Positions 6,756 through 9,520 of a stretch of DNA of 9,520 nt are shown piece by piece. Within the stretch, counting starts at the first letter, position 1; the number at the start of each line of letters is the position of its first letter. Location: the NCBI GenBank assembly GCA_025361385.1, contig JANYAJ010000522.1, positions 1-9,520 on the forward strand. Direction: 5' to 3'. This stretch comes from Nitrospira sp. Its GTDB lineage: Bacteria > Nitrospirota > Nitrospiria > Nitrospirales > Nitrospiraceae. The translations under genes were made by a program, and so were the position numbers. The notes under the pieces were generated by a model. It saw only the letters and a program-made list of their open reading frames with translations. It searched no databases and was not told the origin of the DNA.

Positions 6756-6983
6756 TCAATTGGTGGAGCAGGAACCGGGGCCACGCGGGTCACCGCAGCT
6801 TCCGCAAGAACCGCCGCCGTTACCCGGCAACACCCAGCCATCCGTGCCCCCGACGCCGAACGAAGAAATTTGCTTCTCCAGCTTCGTCGTGTTGCACTTG
6901 GGACAGGCCGCTGGCGTGGAACCATAGACCAAGAGCTCGAACCGATGATTGCATTCGCCGCAGACATATTCGAAGATAGGCAT
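6756..6983 (-). CDS. FmdB-family zinc ribbon protein
   Basis: The protein has 75 residues. MPIFEYVCGECNHRFELL is the classic opening of the FmdB/CxxC_CxxC_SSSS family. The four zinc ligands are C8, C11, C27 and C30 (VCGEC and ACPKC). A glycine- and cysteine-rich tail follows (GGGSCGSCGDPRGPGSCS), which is also common in the family. FmdB was proposed as a regulator of formamidase/amidase genes, but most members have no known role, and nothing here points to amidases. GGAG eight bases before ATG 6983 supports the start. It is the first gene of its operon, behind the promoter at 7010-7038. Confidence 0.9.
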   Translation of the reverse strand: MPIFEYVCGECNHRFELLVYGSTPAACPKCNTTKLEKQISSFGVGGTDGWVLPGNGGGSCGSCGDPRGPGSCSTN

Positions 6984-7009
6984 AAGTCATACTCCTTTAT
7001 CTGAGGGGT

Positions 7010-7038
7010 ATTATAAGATCGACCCGGCCAGTTCGCAA
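7010..7038 (-). promoter_or_regulatory. Sigma70-type promoter of the FmdB operon
   Basis: On the minus strand a perfect -10 hexamer TATAAT (7015-7010) is preceded by exactly 17 bases and a -35 TTGCGA (7038-7033; four of six matches). Transcription would start near 7003, giving a leader of about 20 bases with GGAG ahead of ATG 6983. It sits in the 70-base gap between divergent genes, so the plus-strand promoter for 7054 must lie in or near the same segment. Confidence 0.6.
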
Positions 7039-7053
7039 TCAGCGAGGACTTGT

Positions 7054-7323
7054 ATGTATCAAGAAGAAAAAACCTTCACTTTTCGATTCAGCCTAGAGGC
7101 CTCCTTTCCTGACGACTATGAGGGCGACGAAGAGGCTCATGCCTGGGTACGGGAATGGGAAGCGCGCATCAAGCCGGATCTGCTCAAGGTGCTCTTCGAC
7201 TCATTGCGCCAACACAAGGCCTGGCAGCCCCACGTGCGCAATCGTGGAAAATCCCCGGTCGATGAAATTGAAATCGTCCTGTCACGGGACTTTTCCAAAC
7301 CTCAAGGATTCAGCCTGTCGTGA
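7054..7323 (+). CDS. Small acidic protein of unknown function
   Basis: This is an 89-residue soluble protein with no motif I recognise. It opens with a strand-like KTFTFRFSLEASF, followed by an acidic DDYEGDEEAHAW and a helix-like tract to about residue 60. The frame is open from 6949, but that region overlaps the divergent FmdB gene and its promoter. ATG 7054 has GAGG six bases upstream and is the likely start. Its TGA overlaps the GTG of the hemW-like gene, so the two are cotranscribed and probably translationally coupled. That suggests, without proof, a shared role. Confidence 0.7.
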   Translation: MYQEEKTFTFRFSLEASFPDDYEGDEEAHAWVREWEARIKPDLLKVLFDSLRQHKAWQPHVRNRGKSPVDEIEIVLSRDFSKPQGFSLS

Positions 7324-8459
7324 CCATGTCCCCGCCTCTGGGCCTGTACCTCCACATCCCCTTCTGCCGCCAGCGCTGCGACTTCTGCTCTTTCTACCTG
7401 GAAATCCATCGCGAGGGACGAGCTGAATCCTTTGTCCGATCCCTAGTGCATGAGATCGGACTAGCGGCGCAGCAACAGGTCGCTGTGGGGCGCCCTATCC
7501 AATCCGTCTATCTTGGGGGTGGCACACCGACGGTTCTGGCCGTCGCTCAGCTCATCGCCATCCTGTCCGAGATACGGAGCCAATTCAGCCTCACCCAAGA
7601 CTGTGAAGTCACCGTGGAGGGCCACCCCTCGACGATCTCCGAGCAGGACCTTGCTCAGCTACGTCAGGCCGGTGTGACCCGCCTGAGCTTCGGTGCAGAA
7701 TCGATGGAGGATGGCGACCTCGTCAGAATCGGTCGGCCTGGCGCCGTCAGTGAAACCGTCACAGCCATGGCAAAGGCCCGATCAGCAGGCTTCACAAATA
7801 TCAACCTTGACTTGATGTATGGGCTTCCCGGGCAAAGCCTGAACAGTTGGAAGCAAACTCTGACCATTTGCCTTGCACTGCAGCCGACGCACCTGTCTTG
7901 CTATGCACTCACAGTGGAACAGGAGACGAGACTTGCATCAAATATCCGACTTGAACGGAGTCCCGCACCTGACGAAGCCCTCCAGATTGAGATGGACCAG
8001 TCTGCGCAGAGGATACTCTCGGACGCAGGATATGAGCGGTATGAAATATCGAACTATGCCCGGCCTGGACATGCCTGCCGCCACAATCTGCTCTATTGGA
8101 CCAACGGCGAATACCTGGGATTCGGCCCCAGTGCCCAGTCCTATCTGGACGGAACACGATTCGGCAACGTCGCGGACCTCGATGCCTACAACCGCTCGCT
8201 GACAGAAGGCCTCCTCCCCATCGAGGAGCGCATCGAGCTCTCAAAGGAAGAGCAACTCCGCGACGCCGTGATCTTCGGGTTACGACTGATCCAGGGAATC
8301 CCCTCTCACAACCTGCATCAACATGCGCTGAACTATGGACACAGCGCTCTCACCGCTCAGTTGCTCGCGCAAGAATTGATCGAACAAGACGGTGAGCGCA
8401 GCAAACTATCGGCGAAAGGCCGGCTACAGGCCGACACCATCGCCGAGAAGCTGTACTGA
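7320..8459 (+). CDS. hemW: HemW-like radical SAM protein, divergent
   Basis: HemW is a cytoplasmic radical SAM relative of oxygen-independent coproporphyrinogen oxidase that acts as a haem chaperone; it does not oxidise coproporphyrinogen. The 379 residues equal the usual length. The 4Fe-4S motif is C16-x3-C20-x2-C23 (HIPFCRQRCDFCSF), GGGTP follows at 66-70, LDLMYGLPGQS at 163-173, and the HemW-type HNLLYW at 255-260. The C-terminal winged-helix part is present. It departs from E. coli HemW, as I recall it, at several conserved places: EGHPST for EANPGT, GAES for GVQS, GRPG where GR-x-H is usual, and SAQS for the GAH stretch. A paralogue with other substrates is therefore possible. GTG 7320 overlaps the upstream stop; ATG 7326 is the alternative. 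Confidence 0.82.
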   Translation: MTMSPPLGLYLHIPFCRQRCDFCSFYLEIHREGRAESFVRSLVHEIGLAAQQQVAVGRPIQSVYLGGGTPTVLAVAQLIAILSEIRSQFSLTQDCEVTVEGHPSTISEQDLAQLRQAGVTRLSFGAESMEDGDLVRIGRPGAVSETVTAMAKARSAGFTNINLDLMYGLPGQSLNSWKQTLTICLALQPTHLSCYALTVEQETRLASNIRLERSPAPDEALQIEMDQSAQRILSDAGYERYEISNYARPGHACRHNLLYWTNGEYLGFGPSAQSYLDGTRFGNVADLDAYNRSLTEGLLPIEERIELSKEEQLRDAVIFGLRLIQGIPSHNLHQHALNYGHSALTAQLLAQELIEQDGERSKLSAKGRLQADTIAEKLY

Positions 8460-8465
8460 CAAGAT

Positions 8466-8553
8466 CGTATCTCGTGAAGCGTATTTCGCACCTCGTTTTA
8501 GAACAACCCTCCGAAATACGAGATACGAGCGACGCTTCACGAACGACGAAGGG
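8466..8553. repeat. Intergenic palindromic element with seven-base period (CG-heptad type)
   Basis: Directly after the hemW-like gene a CG dinucleotide recurs every seven bases. Left-arm units begin at 8466 (CGTATCT), 8473 (CGTGAAG), 8480 (CGTATTT), 8487 (CGCACCT) and 8494 (CGTTTTA). After an 11-base gap the right-arm units begin at 8512 (CGAAATA), 8519 (CGAGATA), 8526 (CGAGCGA), 8533 (CGCTTCA), 8540 (CGAACGA) and 8547 (CGAAGGG). CGTATTTCG (8480) pairs with CGAAATACG (8512). CGTATCT pairs with AGATACG if one heptad bulges, or CGTGAAGCG (8473) pairs with CGCTTCACG (8533). There is no T-run at its end, so it is not a standard terminator. Confidence 0.75.
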
Positions 8554-8666
8554 ATAGGATGGCCTTTCGGGACAGCCTGCGGGGAAACATAACAGTTCAA
8601 TCGAGCCATCATTGACTTTTTTGCCAATCAGAGCGGAAACTGAACGTAGAACACATCGGAGGTACC
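8554..8666 (+). other. Leader region before the 70-residue gene
   Basis: There is no ORF of note here. TTGACT at 8612-8617 resembles a -35 element, but the bases 17 downstream do not form a convincing -10. GGAGG stands four bases before ATG 8667. I see no terminator or riboswitch. Confidence 0.3.
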
Positions 8667-8879
8667 ATGCCCGTCAATATGGATCCAGCTAAGAAGCGCA
8701 AAAGACAGCCTTTGCCGACGGAAGCAGTTGCTGCTCCAGGCGTGAAGGAGAGCGCCCCCCCGATTCAAGCAGTTCAGTTCGGCCAAGAGACGGAAGAAGA
8801 TCGAGTCAAAGATCTGGCGGATGCGGAGCTAAAAAATCTCTGGGAAGCCACCGAAGTCATCGACATGGACAAAGTCTGA
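8667..8879 (+). CDS. Small charged protein of unknown function
   Basis: This 70-residue protein has no recognised domain. It has a basic head (PAKKRKRQPLP), a proline/alanine-rich low-complexity linker (about 16-34), and an acidic helical tail (ETEEDRVKDLADAELKNLWEATEVIDMD). It looks partly disordered, with a C-terminal helix that might bind a partner; this is inference. GGAGG just before ATG 8667 is strong evidence that it is translated. It is followed by the repeat region and converges on the antiporter gene. Confidence 0.65.
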   Translation: MPVNMDPAKKRKRQPLPTEAVAAPGVKESAPPIQAVQFGQETEEDRVKDLADAELKNLWEATEVIDMDKV

Positions 8880-8970
8880 GACGAGCCAAGTCTCTCCGGT
8901 CATCTTGTCTATCTGGTTCCCCTCGCAGGATGCTCAAAAAGGTCGTCAGCAAGGCCGCAGCGAGTGAATT

Positions 8971-9042
8971 CTGAACGATGAACGCGGAACGCTGAATTAA
9001 TAATCGGCTCATAGTTCATCGCTCACCGTTCAACGTTTCCTG
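8971..9042. repeat. Heptad-built inverted repeat, copy 2 (TGAACGN type)
   Basis: This is the second copy of the element at 5672-5749, in opposite orientation, again between convergent genes and touching the antiporter stop codon (9043-9045). Left-arm units are TGAACGA (8972), TGAACGC (8979), GGAACGC (8986) and TGAATTA (8993). The right arm (9014-9032) pairs with 8972-8990 at 15 of 19 positions. Just upstream, 8931-8962 (GATGCTCAAAAAGG...AAGGCCGCAGCGAG) also has the look of a dispersed repeat, from memory of Nitrospira intergenic DNA. GCTGAAAAATCCG at 5654-5666 near copy 1 faintly echoes it. Confidence 0.8.
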
Positions 9043-9520
9043 TCAGGCGGGCAAGAAGAAAAAGGCGATCGAGAGCATCAAGTAAACCCCGACCAACATC
9101 ACCCCTTCCATCCAGTGCGATTCCCCGTCCATCGCGACAAATCCAACGATGAGAACTGAGATGGTCACGGCAGCGACTTCGAAGGGTGTAAAAATCAGGT
9201 CCAGCGGCGTCCCGAAGAGATAACTGGCAAACACAAGCAATGGCGCCACGAGCAAGGCGATCTGCAGACTAGACCCCACCGCAATTCCATAGGCTAAATC
9301 CATCTTGTTTTTGAGCGCCACCATCACAGCCGTCGAATGCTCAGCCGCATTACCCACTAGCGCAACAAGGATGACACCCACGAAGACTTGCGTGAGCCCG
9401 AGCGTATGCGCAGCAGGCTCCAGCGCCCCTACCAGCATTTCACTCATGAGGGCCACGAAACAGGTCGCCACGGTCAGCACAGCGATCGATGCACCCTTGG
9501 TCCAGGGTTGCTCTCCAAGG
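9043..9520 (-). CDS. Ca2+/H+ antiporter CaxA-type, C-terminal part (runs off window)
   Basis: This inner-membrane exchanger expels calcium in return for protons. The frame is open to the window edge ([14 protein letters not shown]...), so the true start lies outside; GTG 9480 is internal. The visible 158 residues hold about five hydrophobic segments. They also hold the family's second alpha-repeat, [24 protein letters not shown] (split by reading), in which GNAAEH carries the ion-coordinating glutamate. It is followed by [21 protein letters not shown] and a final pair of helices ending FFFLPA. Sequence and order fit the CAX/ChaA group of the CaCA superfamily. The gene converges with the 70-residue gene, and repeat copy 2 abuts its stop. 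Confidence 0.88.
   Translation of the reverse strand, partial: LGEQPWTKGASIAVLTVATCFVALMSEMLVGALEPAAHTLGLTQVFVGVILVALVGNAAEHSTAVMVALKNKMDLAYGIAVGSSLQIALLVAPLLVFASYLFGTPLDLIFTPFEVAAVTISVLIVGFVAMDGESHWMEGVMLVGVYLMLSIAFFFLPA

Noticed and set aside
8466..8553. Rho-independent terminator after the hemW-like gene
   Set aside because: The stem is long, imperfect and has a wide loop, and no T-run follows it on the plus strand.
8612..8640. Promoter for the 70-residue gene starting at TTGACT
   Set aside because: The expected -10 position reads GGAAAC, which does not resemble the consensus.
8466..9042. Possible CRISPR array because of the regular short repeats
   Set aside because: Units are seven bases, contiguous, variable and arranged as inverted arms; there are no 25-40 base repeats with unique spacers and no cas genes.

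Overview
The window reads as an ordinary chromosomal stretch of a moderately GC-rich Gram-negative bacterium. My best guess is Nitrospira or a close relative in Nitrospirota. This rests on remembered resemblance of the small hypothetical proteins and intergenic repeats to that genus, not on a search. Genes are tightly packed, often in short operons on alternating strands. There are no rRNA or tRNA genes, no CRISPR array and no transposase.

Layout. Positions 1-1172 (minus): the front of cobalamin-dependent methionine synthase, metH. It is cut by an in-frame TAA at 33-35, yet the same frame continues recognisably as MetH to the window edge. Positions 1274-3332: three cell-envelope genes. They are a secreted protein with a BamE/SmpA-like start (1327-2121, +), a DUF4124-type membrane protein (2164-2766, -), and a membrane-anchored BamE/SmpA-like protein (2862-3332, +). 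Positions 3340-3949 (minus): a DUF2007 protein and a small unknown protein. Positions 4007-5647 (plus): a two-gene operon of a haem-oxygenase-like di-iron protein (HDO/PqqC/CADD type) and an exported FGE/SUMF1-fold protein that lacks the catalytic cysteine pair. Positions 5761-6983 (minus): a three-gene operon of an FmdB-type zinc ribbon, a 106-residue unknown and a secreted His-rich unknown, behind a clear sigma70-type promoter. Positions 7054-8459 (plus): an 89-residue unknown overlapping a divergent HemW-like radical SAM protein. Position 8667 (plus): a 70-residue unknown. Positions 9043-9520 (minus): the C-terminal part of a CaxA-type Ca2+/H+ antiporter that runs off the window.

Functional themes are one-carbon/methionine metabolism, iron or haem chemistry (HDO protein, HemW-like protein), envelope proteins and calcium export. 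No single pathway joins them all.

The most unusual content is intergenic. Two families of imperfect inverted repeat sit between genes, and both are built on a 7-base period. One (TGAACGN heptads) occurs twice in opposite orientation, each time between convergent genes (5672-5749 and 8971-9042). The other (CG every seven bases) lies downstream of the hemW-like gene (8466-8553). The other points that merit checking are the metH stop, the HDO/FGE-like pair and the altered motifs of the HemW-like protein.
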